Shown here in pieces: positions 29,120 through 37,113 of a stretch of 64,000 bases of DNA (its first letter is position 1; each line of letters begins with the position of its first letter). The stretch lies in contig NZ_JALJFG010000029.1 of assembly GCF_023242475.1 (NCBI RefSeq), positions 1-64,000 on the forward strand, given 5' to 3'. The DNA is from Pseudomonas sp. MWU15-20650 (lineage in GTDB: Bacteria; Pseudomonadota; Gammaproteobacteria; Pseudomonadales; Pseudomonadaceae). The notes beneath the pieces were generated by a model, which saw nothing but the letters and a program-made list of their open reading frames with translations, searched no databases and was not told where the DNA came from. The translations under genes and the position numbers were made by a program.

Positions 29120-30529
29120 ATGAGCGAAAGAATCCCAACCGTGGAAACCTTTGAGCCCATACACCCAAAGAAGGTGAAGGCCAAATCCAGTGACAACCTG
29201 ATCCATACCCGCAGTTTCACCGGCCTGTTCCGCACCTTGCGTGTCAGCGGTGCCGCTGTGCTGTTCCTGGCCTTTTTTGGCACCGTATGGCTGAACTGGG
29301 ATGGGCGCCAAGCCGTGTTGTGGGACCTGGCTGAAAGCAAATTCCACATTTTTGGCGCCACCTTCTGGCCCCAGGATTTCATCCTGCTGTCGGCGCTGCT
29401 GATCATCTGCGCCTTTGGCCTGTTTGCAATCACGGTATTCGCCGGCCGCGTGTGGTGTGGCTACACCTGCCCGCAGAGCTCGTTTACCTGGCTCTTCATG
29501 TGGTGCGAAAAAATCACTGAGGGCGAGCGCAACCAACGCATCAAGCTGCAAGCGGCGCCCTGGAGCCTGGACAAACTGGCGCGGCGCTCGGCCAAACATA
29601 CGTTGTGGCTGGGCATCAGTGTGCTGACGGGGCTGACCTTTGTCGGCTACTTCACGCCCATCCGCCCCCTGGCCGTCGAGCTGCTGACGTGGCAAATGGG
29701 CGGTGTGAGCCTGTTCTGGGTGCTGTTTTTTACCGGTGCCACCTACCTTAATGCCGGCTGGTTGCGTGAAGCGGTGTGTATGCATATGTGCCCGTATGCC
29801 CGTTTCCAGAGTGTGATGTTTGATAAAGACACCCTGACTATTTCCTACGACGCTGCCCGTGGCGAACGCCGTGGCCCGCGTAAGCGAGAAGTGCAGCCAG
29901 CGGACGTCGGTCTGGGCGACTGCATCGATTGCCAGCTGTGCGTGCAGGTGTGCCCCACCGGCATCGATATTCGTGACGGCCTGCAAATGGAATGCATCGG
30001 TTGCGCGGCGTGCATCGACGCCTGCGATTCGATCATGGACAAAATGGGCTATGCCCGTGGCCTGGTGAGCTATACCAGCGAACACCAACTGCAAGGCGGC
30101 AAGCCCCAACTGCTCAGGCCACGCCTGATCGGCTACAGTGCCGTGTTGCTGGTGATGATCGCGGCCTTGGTGGTGGCCTTGATTGAGCGGCCGATGGTGT
30201 CGCTGGACGTCACCAAGGACCGTGGCATGTTCCGTGAAAACAGCCAGGGTTTGATCGAAAACATCTACAGCCTCAAGGTCATCAACAAGACCCAGCAACG
30301 CCAGGACTACCGCCTGGAGCTGGTCGATGCCGAGGGTTTCCAGTTACAAGGCACGACCCAGATCAGCCTGGCCCCCGGGGAAATCAGTGATGTGCCCGTG
30401 TCGGTGGCACTGCTGGCCGACAAGCCGGCGAGCAGTTCACAGACACTGCGCTTCAAGGTCACCGACGTGGATGAGCCCTGGATCTACAGCGCGGCAGACA
30501 GCCGTTTTGTGGCGCCGATGAATCGCTAA
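29120..30529 (+). CDS. ccoG: Cytochrome c oxidase accessory protein CcoG (RdxA/FixG)
   Basis: 469 residues. Membrane ferredoxin-like protein involved in copper reduction for cbb3 oxidase assembly. About five membrane segments; polyferredoxin motif VWCGYTCPQSSF; two 4Fe-4S sites CIDCQLCVQVCPTGID and CIGCAACIDACD; a C-terminal Ig-like periplasmic domain (about 350-469, FixG_C). Start at ATG 29120 (MSERIPTVETFEP), the family N-terminus; GGAGG lies 17 nt upstream, rather far, and ATG 29096 is an alternative. No ccoNOPQ or ccoHIS genes adjoin, so it is detached from the usual cluster. A candidate Anr box lies upstream. Confidence 0.9.
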   Translation: MSERIPTVETFEPIHPKKVKAKSSDNLIHTRSFTGLFRTLRVSGAAVLFLAFFGTVWLNWDGRQAVLWDLAESKFHIFGATFWPQDFILLSALLIICAFGLFAITVFAGRVWCGYTCPQSSFTWLFMWCEKITEGERNQRIKLQAAPWSLDKLARRSAKHTLWLGISVLTGLTFVGYFTPIRPLAVELLTWQMGGVSLFWVLFFTGATYLNAGWLREAVCMHMCPYARFQSVMFDKDTLTISYDAARGERRGPRKREVQPADVGLGDCIDCQLCVQVCPTGIDIRDGLQMECIGCAACIDACDSIMDKMGYARGLVSYTSEHQLQGGKPQLLRPRLIGYSAVLLVMIAALVVALIERPMVSLDVTKDRGMFRENSQGLIENIYSLKVINKTQQRQDYRLELVDAEGFQLQGTTQISLAPGEISDVPVSVALLADKPASSSQTLRFKVTDVDEPWIYSAADSRFVAPMNR

Positions 30530-30554
30530 GACTGAACAATTGTTTAAGGCAACC

Positions 30555-31964
30555 ATGAAACGTTACGAAAAATTCGCCGATGACATCGCAGAACTGATCC
30601 GCTCCGGCGTCCTCGGGCCCGGCCAGCGAGTGCCGTCGGTACGCTATGCCAGCCAGACCTACGGTGTCAGCCCCTCTACGGTATTCCAGGCCTATTACCT
30701 GCTGGAACGCCGTGGGCTGATTCGCGCCCGGCCGCGCTCCGGCTACTTCGTCAACACCCACGCGCCGAGCCCGTTCTCGGAACCGGTGGTGAGTGAGCAG
30801 GTGCATGAGTCCACGCAAGTCGATGTGAGTGAGTTGGTGTTCTCGGTGCTCGACTCCATCAAAGACCCCACCACCGTGCCCTTCGGCTCGGCGTTCCCCA
30901 GCCCGATGCTGTTTCCGTTGCCACGCCTGGCTCGTTCCCTGGCCAGCGCCAGTCGCGAGATGGACCCGCGCCTGGTGGTCACCGACATGTCGCCGGGCAA
31001 CCCGCAACTGCGCCGCCAGATTGCCCTGCGCTACATGGTGGGTGGCTTGATGCTGCCCATGGAAGAACTGCTGATCACCAACGGCGCCCTGGAGGCGCTG
31101 AACCTGTGCCTGCAGGCCGTGACCGAACCGGGCGACCTGGTCGCCATCGAGGCACCGGCGTTTTATGCCTGCCTGCAAGTGTTGGAGCGCCTGAAACTCA
31201 AGGCGGTGGAAATTCCGGTGCACCCACGCGACGGCATTGACCTGAACGCCCTGGCACAAAGCCTGGAGCGTTACCCGATCAAAGCCTGCTGGACCATGAC
31301 CAGCTTCCAGAACCCCATGGGTGCCACCCTGCCGGAGGCCAAAAAGCAGGCACTGGTGGAACTGCTGCGTAGCCATCAAGTGCCGTTGATTGAAGATGAC
31401 GTGTACGCCGAGTTGTACTACGGGCAACAAGCCCCCAAACCGGCCAAGGCGTTCGATACCGAGGGCCTGGTCATGCACTGCGGCTCCTTTGCCAAGAGCC
31501 TGGCGCCGGGTTACCGCGTCGGTTGGGTCGCGGCCGGGCGCTATGCGCAGAAAGTCGAACGCCTGAAACTGATGACCTCGTTGTGCCCGTCGATGCCGGC
31601 CCAGGCGGCGATTGCCGACTACCTGCAGCACGGCGGTTATGACCGGCACTTGCGCAAACTGCGCTACGCCCTGGAAGAACAGCAAAGCGCCATGCTGGCG
31701 GCAATCGCCCGTTACTTCCCGGCACACACCCGGGTCAGCCAGCCGGCCGGAGGCTATTTCCTCTGGCTGGAACTGCCGGAACAGACAGACTCATTGAAGT
31801 TGTTCCAGATGGCGCTGGCCCAGGGCATCAGCATTGCGCCGGGGCCGATTTTCTCGGCAACCCAGCGTTTCAGAAATTGCATTCGCTTGAACTATGGCAG
31901 CCCATGGACCGAAGCATCGGAAAAGGCCATGGAGACGTTGGGGCGGATTGTGCGGTCGTTTTAG
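30555..31964 (+). CDS. MocR-type regulator (GntR winged helix fused to aminotransferase-like domain)
   Basis: 469 residues. The N-terminal GntR wing (about 5-75) includes YASQTYGVSPSTVFQAYYLLERRGLI; the rest is a fold-type I PLP domain with ALEALNLCLQAV, the cofactor Asp/Tyr region LIEDDVYAELYYG and the PLP-lysine segment GSFAKSLAPGYRVGW. Such proteins usually act as PLP-responsive regulators of a nearby gene. ATG 30555 with AAGG upstream; it begins 25 nt after ccoG and may be co-transcribed with it. Target unknown. A hrp box begins 3 nt after its stop. Confidence 0.86.
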   Translation: MKRYEKFADDIAELIRSGVLGPGQRVPSVRYASQTYGVSPSTVFQAYYLLERRGLIRARPRSGYFVNTHAPSPFSEPVVSEQVHESTQVDVSELVFSVLDSIKDPTTVPFGSAFPSPMLFPLPRLARSLASASREMDPRLVVTDMSPGNPQLRRQIALRYMVGGLMLPMEELLITNGALEALNLCLQAVTEPGDLVAIEAPAFYACLQVLERLKLKAVEIPVHPRDGIDLNALAQSLERYPIKACWTMTSFQNPMGATLPEAKKQALVELLRSHQVPLIEDDVYAELYYGQQAPKPAKAFDTEGLVMHCGSFAKSLAPGYRVGWVAAGRYAQKVERLKLMTSLCPSMPAQAAIADYLQHGGYDRHLRKLRYALEEQQSAMLAAIARYFPAHTRVSQPAGGYFLWLELPEQTDSLKLFQMALAQGISIAPGPIFSATQRFRNCIRLNYGSPWTEASEKAMETLGRIVRSF

Positions 31965-31967
31965 GTG

Positions 31968-31995
31968 GGAACCAATCAGAAAAAAGAACCACACA
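31968..31995 (+). promoter_or_regulatory. Consensus hrp box (HrpL-type ECF sigma promoter)
   Basis: GGAACC (31968-31973), a 15-nt spacer, then CCACACA (31989-31995): an exact match to GGAACC-N15/16-CCACNNA, the promoter recognised by HrpL in plant-associated Pseudomonas type III systems. It points at the gene starting 60 nt downstream, with no other gene between. Confidence 0.75.
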
Positions 31996-32055
31996 AAGCC
32001 GTACATTTCCCACCGCGCGAAATGATTTTTCTTGGTTCAACGTGTAGGTTTCCCC

Positions 32056-32520
32056 ATGAACAATGCTATCCCCGCTCACCTCATCAAGCTGCCCGTTCCT
32101 CCCCACTACATGCGCGCAGCCGAACAGAATCACGTACGCAAGATGACGCATCCCGAAGGCCGCCCAGCGGGTGACCATCGTTCGGCAGAAAGGATCATCG
32201 AACAGAGCCCCATTATGAGTCGCTTCCTGGAAGGCCGCGATCATTACGAGGTAGGTGATGACCTCAAGCGCCAGGTCGGTGACTGGACCAGCGCCAACCC
32301 CGACCCGGAGGCCAGGGCCAATGCAGCCTACGACCTGGACAAAGTGCTACGGTTTATCGACAACGTGGACGATCGCACCCTCAACGGCAGCCATAGCCGC
32401 AACGGTCACATCGACGGCTTCGCCGAGTACGGCTATGGCACCGTGCACAACTCGGAAGCCAGCCTCCTCAAGGCGTTTTCCCGTAACGGGTACGAGGCGC
32501 TGCGTTACCTGCCGACCTGA
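32056..32520 (+). CDS. Candidate type III secreted effector (unknown family)
   Basis: 154 residues, not recognised. Evidence for type III export: a consensus hrp box 60 nt upstream, and an N-terminus of the usual type (MNNAIPAHLIKLPVPP): Asn-rich start, aliphatic residues and Pro at positions 5-6, no acidic residue before Glu23. No Sec signal or membrane segment. The C-terminal third (VDDRTLNGSHSRNGHIDGF) has spaced Asp/Asn/Gly resembling an EF-hand-like loop, suggestive only. ATG 32056 chosen; the frame opens at 32032 without a ribosome-binding site. No chaperone, effector or secretion gene is adjacent, so it is an orphan locus within the window. Confidence 0.6.
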   Translation: MNNAIPAHLIKLPVPPHYMRAAEQNHVRKMTHPEGRPAGDHRSAERIIEQSPIMSRFLEGRDHYEVGDDLKRQVGDWTSANPDPEARANAAYDLDKVLRFIDNVDDRTLNGSHSRNGHIDGFAEYGYGTVHNSEASLLKAFSRNGYEALRYLPT

Positions 32521-32532
32521 CGGTACGCAACG

Positions 32533-33279
32533 TCAACGACCACCGCCCAAATCCAGGAATGTGCCAGTGGTGTAGGAAGCCTTGTCCGACAACAACCAGA
32601 TAATCGCTTCCGCCACTTCATCCGGGCGCCCGCCACGGGCCATGGGGATACCGGACTCGAGTTTGCTGACTCGATCCGGATCACCGCTCAGGGCGTGGAA
32701 GTCGGTAAAGATATAGCCAGGCCGCACCGCGTTGACGCGAATGCCCTCACCCGCCACTTCTTTCGACAGGCCAATGGTGAAGGTGTCCAATGCACCCTTG
32801 GAGGCGGCATAGTCGACGTACTCACCCGGCGACCCCAGGCGCGCCGCCACCGACGACACGTTGACGATACTGCCGCCCTGCCCACCATGCCGGGGCGACA
32901 TGCGCAGCACCGCGTGCTTGGCACACAGGATCGGCCCCAGCACGTTGGTCTTCATGACGTTGAGGATCCGGAATTCAGACATCTCATCCACCCGAGACTT
33001 ATGCCCGACAGTGCCGGCGTTATTGACCAGCGCCGTGACTCGCCCCAGCTCGGTATCAACGCGATGGAACAAGGCGATCACTTCATCCTCGATGCTGACA
33101 TCTGCCCGCACGGTAATCGCTTGGGCGCCCAAGGCGCGAACCTGCTCCAGCACGCGATGGGCGGCCTTTTCATCGGACTGGTAGTTGATGCAAATGCGAT
33201 AGCCCTGGCGCGCAGCCAGCAATGCTGTCTCGGCGCCGATCCCACGGCTGCCTCCAGTGATGACGACAACTCTGTCCAT
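32533..33279 (-). CDS. Short-chain dehydrogenase/reductase (SDR family)
   Basis: 248 residues, classical SDR of about 250. Cofactor motif TGGSRGIGAE near the N-terminus, NNAG at about residue 86, catalytic Ser in VNVSSVAA, and the YxxxK pair in YVDYAASKG. The sequence after the second beta strand (INYQSDEKAAHRV) suits NADP rather than NAD, by family rule. Substrate unknown. ATG 33279 has AGGAG 9 nt upstream. Convergent with the candidate effector gene, 12 nt apart, and downstream of mucR on the same strand with a 54-nt gap. Confidence 0.87.
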   Translation of the reverse strand: MDRVVVITGGSRGIGAETALLAARQGYRICINYQSDEKAAHRVLEQVRALGAQAITVRADVSIEDEVIALFHRVDTELGRVTALVNNAGTVGHKSRVDEMSEFRILNVMKTNVLGPILCAKHAVLRMSPRHGGQGGSIVNVSSVAARLGSPGEYVDYAASKGALDTFTIGLSKEVAGEGIRVNAVRPGYIFTDFHALSGDPDRVSKLESGIPMARGGRPDEVAEAIIWLLSDKASYTTGTFLDLGGGR

Positions 33280-33333
33280 GCGTGCGGTCTCCTGATTCAA
33301 CCTGAAGTGTAGAGTTGGATCCAAGAATACCCG

Positions 33334-35430
33334 TCACAAACCGTCTTTGTCAGGCGCTACCGCGTCGGCGGCGCGCTGTATGTCGGCCATGAAGCCGTCA
33401 GCCGGCAATGGGTGCCCCAGCAAGTAGCCTTGCAAGGAGTTGCAACCCAGGCGGGTCAGGAAACTCTGTTGCACGTCGGTCTCAACCCCTTCGGCGACGA
33501 TCCGCAGCCCCAACGCCTGGCCCAGGGCGACGATGGCCGAGACGATGGCGGCGTCATCGCTGTCGTGTTCCAGGTCGCGCACAAACCCGCGGTCGATCTT
33601 CAATTCGTTGGCCGGTAGGCGCTTGAGGTACATGAGGCTGGAATAGCCGGTGCCGAAGTCATCGATGGACAGGTCGACGCCCATGTCCGAGAGCTCCTGC
33701 AACACCGTCATGCTCGCATCGGCATCGCTCATGGCAGTGGTTTCGGTGATTTCCAGGGTCAGGCTGTTGGCCGGTAACTGGTGCCGCTCCAGCGCGGCCG
33801 CCACGCTCTTGACCAACCCGGCGTGGCAAAACTGCAACGCCGACAGGTTGACGGCAATACGCCAGCCTTCATAGCCCTGGGCGTACCACAGGCTCATCTG
33901 GCGGCAAGCTTCATTGAGCACCCAATCGCCGATGGGAATGATCAGGCCGGTTTTTTCCGCCAGTTCAATAAAGGTAGCCGGCAACAACAGGCCCTGTTGC
34001 GGATGCTCCCAACGCAGCAACGCCTCGGCCCCCACCGCAATCCCGCTGACCGCGTCGAACTTGGGCTGGTAATACAAGCGAAACTGCTCGTGCTCAAGGG
34101 CATTACGCAGGTCCTGCAACAACTGCAGCTGTTTGCGCGCGTTGGAGTTCATCGACACATCAAAAAAGCTGTAGCCGTTCTTGCCCATGCCCTTGGCGTG
34201 ATACATCGCCGCATCAGCGTTCATCAACAATTCCTGAGGGGTGTTACCGTTGCCCGGGAACATGGCGATACCAATGCTGGCGGAAATATTCAGTTGATGC
34301 TCAGCCACATTGAAAACACGGTTGATCAGGCCGACCTGGCGCTCGGCCAAGCCCATGGCGTCGTCCGGCTGCGTCAATTGCACCAGCAACACGAACTCGT
34401 CGCCGCCGATACGCGCCAAGGTGTCGTGGCTGCGCAGGTCTTCGCGCAAGCGCAGGCCGACCTCACGCAGCAACTGGTCACCCAGATGGTGGCCAAAGGC
34501 ATCGTTGACGGGCTTGAAGCCATCCAGGTCGATAAACATCAAGGCAAAGCAACCGCCCTGCTCCTTCACGGCCTGTATGCCTTGCTGAATACGGTCGGCC
34601 AGCAATGTGCGATTGGGCAGGCCCGTGAGCATGTCATGCAGCGCCAGGTGGGTCAGCTCCTGGTTGGCCAGGGTCAGGGAATCGGCGAGCACGGCTGTGC
34701 GAGCGTCCAGGCGCGCATCGAGCACCGAGGTCAACAGCGCAATCACCAATACGGCCAGCGACGTCACCAGCACCAGGTTATCCAGGCCCTTGCCACTCAA
34801 GCCTGTCAGGGTGGCACCGCAAAAACTGTCGTCGGCAAAACGCGCCGCGGCCATCCCGGTGTAATGCATGCCGACGATAGCCACGCCCATCACCACGGCC
34901 GCTCCCCCACGCGCCAGGCGCACATACGGGGTGTTGCGACGCAAGTTGAAGGCAATCCACAGTGCGGCACCGGACGCCACCACCGCGATCAACAAGGAGG
35001 CGCCGAACAAGGCCGGGTCGTAATCGATACCCGGGGTCATGCGCATCGCGGCCATGCCGGTGTAATGCATGCTGGCGATACCGGCCCCCATGATCAACGC
35101 GCCAAATGCCAGTTGCCAAGCCGGCAAACGCGGCTGGCTGACCAGCCACAAGGCAAACCCACTGGATAACACGGCGATCAGCAACGACAGCGCGGTAATG
35201 TCCAGGTCAAATCCGAGGGCAAACGGCAGGCGCAGGGCCAGCATGCCGATAAAGTGCATGGACCATACGCCCACCCCCATGGCCAGTGCGCCGCCGGCCA
35301 TCCAAAGATAAACAGCGCGCCCCTTGGCGGTCGAAATGCGCCCAGCCAGATCAAGCGCGGTATAGGACGCCAGGATTGCGACGCACAGGGAAATAACGAC
35401 AAGGGAGGGGGAATAGCTACCGATCAGCAT
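33334..35430 (-). CDS. mucR: MHYT-GGDEF-EAL c-di-GMP regulator, MucR-like
   Basis: 698 residues. About seven membrane segments (1-240) carry three MHYT copies: SMHFIGM (57), SMHYTGMAAM (120) and GMHYTGMAAA (187), a putative copper/gas-sensing unit. The GGDEF domain is intact (GGDEF at 342-346, I-site RSHD at 333-336) and the EAL domain has EALLRW (469) with NLSALQFC and DDFGTGYSSL. An intact GGDEF argues for MucR rather than NbdA, whose GGDEF is degenerate. In P. aeruginosa MucR supplies c-di-GMP for alginate production. ATG 35430 chosen; the longer frame adds no membrane signal. Confidence 0.82.
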   Translation of the reverse strand: MLIGSYSPSLVVISLCVAILASYTALDLAGRISTAKGRAVYLWMAGGALAMGVGVWSMHFIGMLALRLPFALGFDLDITALSLLIAVLSSGFALWLVSQPRLPAWQLAFGALIMGAGIASMHYTGMAAMRMTPGIDYDPALFGASLLIAVVASGAALWIAFNLRRNTPYVRLARGGAAVVMGVAIVGMHYTGMAAARFADDSFCGATLTGLSGKGLDNLVLVTSLAVLVIALLTSVLDARLDARTAVLADSLTLANQELTHLALHDMLTGLPNRTLLADRIQQGIQAVKEQGGCFALMFIDLDGFKPVNDAFGHHLGDQLLREVGLRLREDLRSHDTLARIGGDEFVLLVQLTQPDDAMGLAERQVGLINRVFNVAEHQLNISASIGIAMFPGNGNTPQELLMNADAAMYHAKGMGKNGYSFFDVSMNSNARKQLQLLQDLRNALEHEQFRLYYQPKFDAVSGIAVGAEALLRWEHPQQGLLLPATFIELAEKTGLIIPIGDWVLNEACRQMSLWYAQGYEGWRIAVNLSALQFCHAGLVKSVAAALERHQLPANSLTLEITETTAMSDADASMTVLQELSDMGVDLSIDDFGTGYSSLMYLKRLPANELKIDRGFVRDLEHDSDDAAIVSAIVALGQALGLRIVAEGVETDVQQSFLTRLGCNSLQGYLLGHPLPADGFMADIQRAADAVAPDKDGL

Positions 35431-35599
35431 GGGACTTCTCGCAGGCACGGGGCTGTAAAAGCCCGTGCCGGGTGGCAAAGCCGCGGATTGTAGCGAGAAT
35501 AATTCTGGGACAGGTGATTAATTATCAGATGGCCACCAGTGGTTTTTTGGCGTCAATCCAATGGCTTTCACCGGGTGGTGTTTGGGGGGGGATTACGGT

Positions 35600-35633
35600 G
35601 TGCCTATCCGCTATCCGGGTAACGGATAGGCAC
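35600..35633. other. Perfect 11-bp hairpin after opmB
   Basis: GTGCCTATCCG (35600-35610) pairs with CGGATAGGCAC (35623-35633) around a 12-nt loop, 4 nt past the opmB stop on the minus strand. No T run follows on that strand, so it is more likely a 3'-end stabiliser or repeat than a strong terminator. Confidence 0.5.
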
Positions 35634-35637
35634 TCGA

Positions 35638-37113
35638 TCAGTCCTTCCCGGTATAAGAAGTATGCCCATCCCAGCCACCGCCCAGCGCCGCAATCAGTTG
35701 CACACTGGCCACCAATCGTGTCTGCAACAGGGTCAATACGGTGCGCTCGTTGCTCAAGGCTGTCGCCTGCACGGTGACCACATCCAGGTAGGCAATCAAC
35801 CCGGCCTTGTACTGGTTCTCGGTCAAGCGCAATGACTCGCGCGCGGCCTCCAGCGCTTCATTGCTGACCACCGCTTCGTCCTCCAGCACCTTGAGCTGCA
35901 CCATGTAGTTTTCCACTTCACGGAAACCATCCAGCACCGTCTGGCGGTACTTGGCCACGGTCTCGTCATAGGAAGCCACGGTACGGTCGACTTCCGCCGA
36001 GCGTTGGCCGCCGTCGAACAGGGTCATGGCCAATTTCGGCCCTACCGACCAGAAGCGGTTCGGCAGGCTGATCCAGTCGGCGTATGTGCTGCTCGAGTAA
36101 CCGCCCGCCAGGCTCAGGGTCAGATCCGGGTAGTAGGCGGCCTTGGCCACGCCAATATTGGCATTGGCAGCGATCACCGAGCGTTCCGCCGACGCAATGT
36201 CCGGGCGACGCTCAAGCAGTTGCGACGGCACGCTGACCGGAATCTGCGGCAACGCCGGGATGTCCTTGCTCACAGCCAGGTTGAAGTTGGCCGGGGCTTC
36301 ACCGATCAACACGGCAATGGCGTTTTCCAGCTGGGCACGCTGCCAGATCAGGTCGATCAGGCTGGCCTGGGTGGTCTTGAGCTGGGTTTGCGCCTGGGCG
36401 ATGGCGGCCTTGCCGGCCACGCCGGCCCGGTATTGGTTCTGGGTCATTTGCAGCGAACGCTGGTAAGTGTCCAGGGTCGCTTGCAGCAGACGGGTCTGCT
36501 CATCCATGACCCGCAGTTGCAGGTAGTCCTGCACCAGTTCCGATTGCTGGCTCAAGCGCATCGCCGCCAGGTCCGCCGAGCTGGCCTCGGCCGTGGCTTC
36601 ATTGGCTTGCAGGCCACGACGCAACTTGCCCCAGATATCAGCCTCCCAACTCACCCCCAACTGGGTATTGAGGGTGTCGCGGATACCACTGCTGGAGCTG
36701 CTCAGGCTGGCGCTGCTGCTGCCGGTGCCTTGGCTGGCGCGGGTTTTGCCGGCGCTTAAGTCCACCGTCGGGAAAAACGCCCCGCGGGCGCTGCGCACCT
36801 GGGCCTGGGCCTGGCGAAAGCGCGCCTCGGCCTGGGCCACGGTCTGGTTGGAGTTGTTCAGACGCTCGACCAGCTCATTGAGCTGGCGATCGCCGTACAG
36901 CTCCCACCAGGCGCCTCTTGCCAGGGAATCGCTCGGCGTGGCCTGGCGCCAACCCTGGGCTTGCTTGAATTGCGCCGGTTCAATGACCTCCGGACGCTTG
37001 TAATCAGGACCGACGGCGCAAGCGCTGAGCAATGCACCGCACAGCACCAGGCTGACGACGCGGGAACCGCGGGGCATGCTCATGGCCAATTGGGTAAACG
37101 TTGAATCGGTCAT
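35638..37113 (-). CDS. opmB: Outer-membrane efflux lipoprotein (OprM/NodT family)
   Basis: 491 residues. Outer-membrane channel of the MuxABC-OpmB tripartite RND pump. Lipoprotein signal with lipobox LLSACAVGPDYKRP at about residue 28; two OEP repeats, each with long coiled-coil helices. The ATG overlaps the muxC stop by 4 nt (ATGA). An alternative start is Met11 or Met13, which would shorten the signal peptide. Last gene of the operon, followed by an 11-bp hairpin. Confidence 0.88.
   Translation of the reverse strand: MTDSTFTQLAMSMPRGSRVVSLVLCGALLSACAVGPDYKRPEVIEPAQFKQAQGWRQATPSDSLARGAWWELYGDRQLNELVERLNNSNQTVAQAEARFRQAQAQVRSARGAFFPTVDLSAGKTRASQGTGSSSASLSSSSSGIRDTLNTQLGVSWEADIWGKLRRGLQANEATAEASSADLAAMRLSQQSELVQDYLQLRVMDEQTRLLQATLDTYQRSLQMTQNQYRAGVAGKAAIAQAQTQLKTTQASLIDLIWQRAQLENAIAVLIGEAPANFNLAVSKDIPALPQIPVSVPSQLLERRPDIASAERSVIAANANIGVAKAAYYPDLTLSLAGGYSSSTYADWISLPNRFWSVGPKLAMTLFDGGQRSAEVDRTVASYDETVAKYRQTVLDGFREVENYMVQLKVLEDEAVVSNEALEAARESLRLTENQYKAGLIAYLDVVTVQATALSNERTVLTLLQTRLVASVQLIAALGGGWDGHTSYTGKD

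Noticed and set aside
35431..35637. Possible promoter or regulator site between mucR and opmB
   Set aside because: Apart from the 11-bp hairpin at 35600-35633 nothing distinctive was seen; both neighbours are on the minus strand, and a mucR promoter must lie here, but no hexamers stood out.
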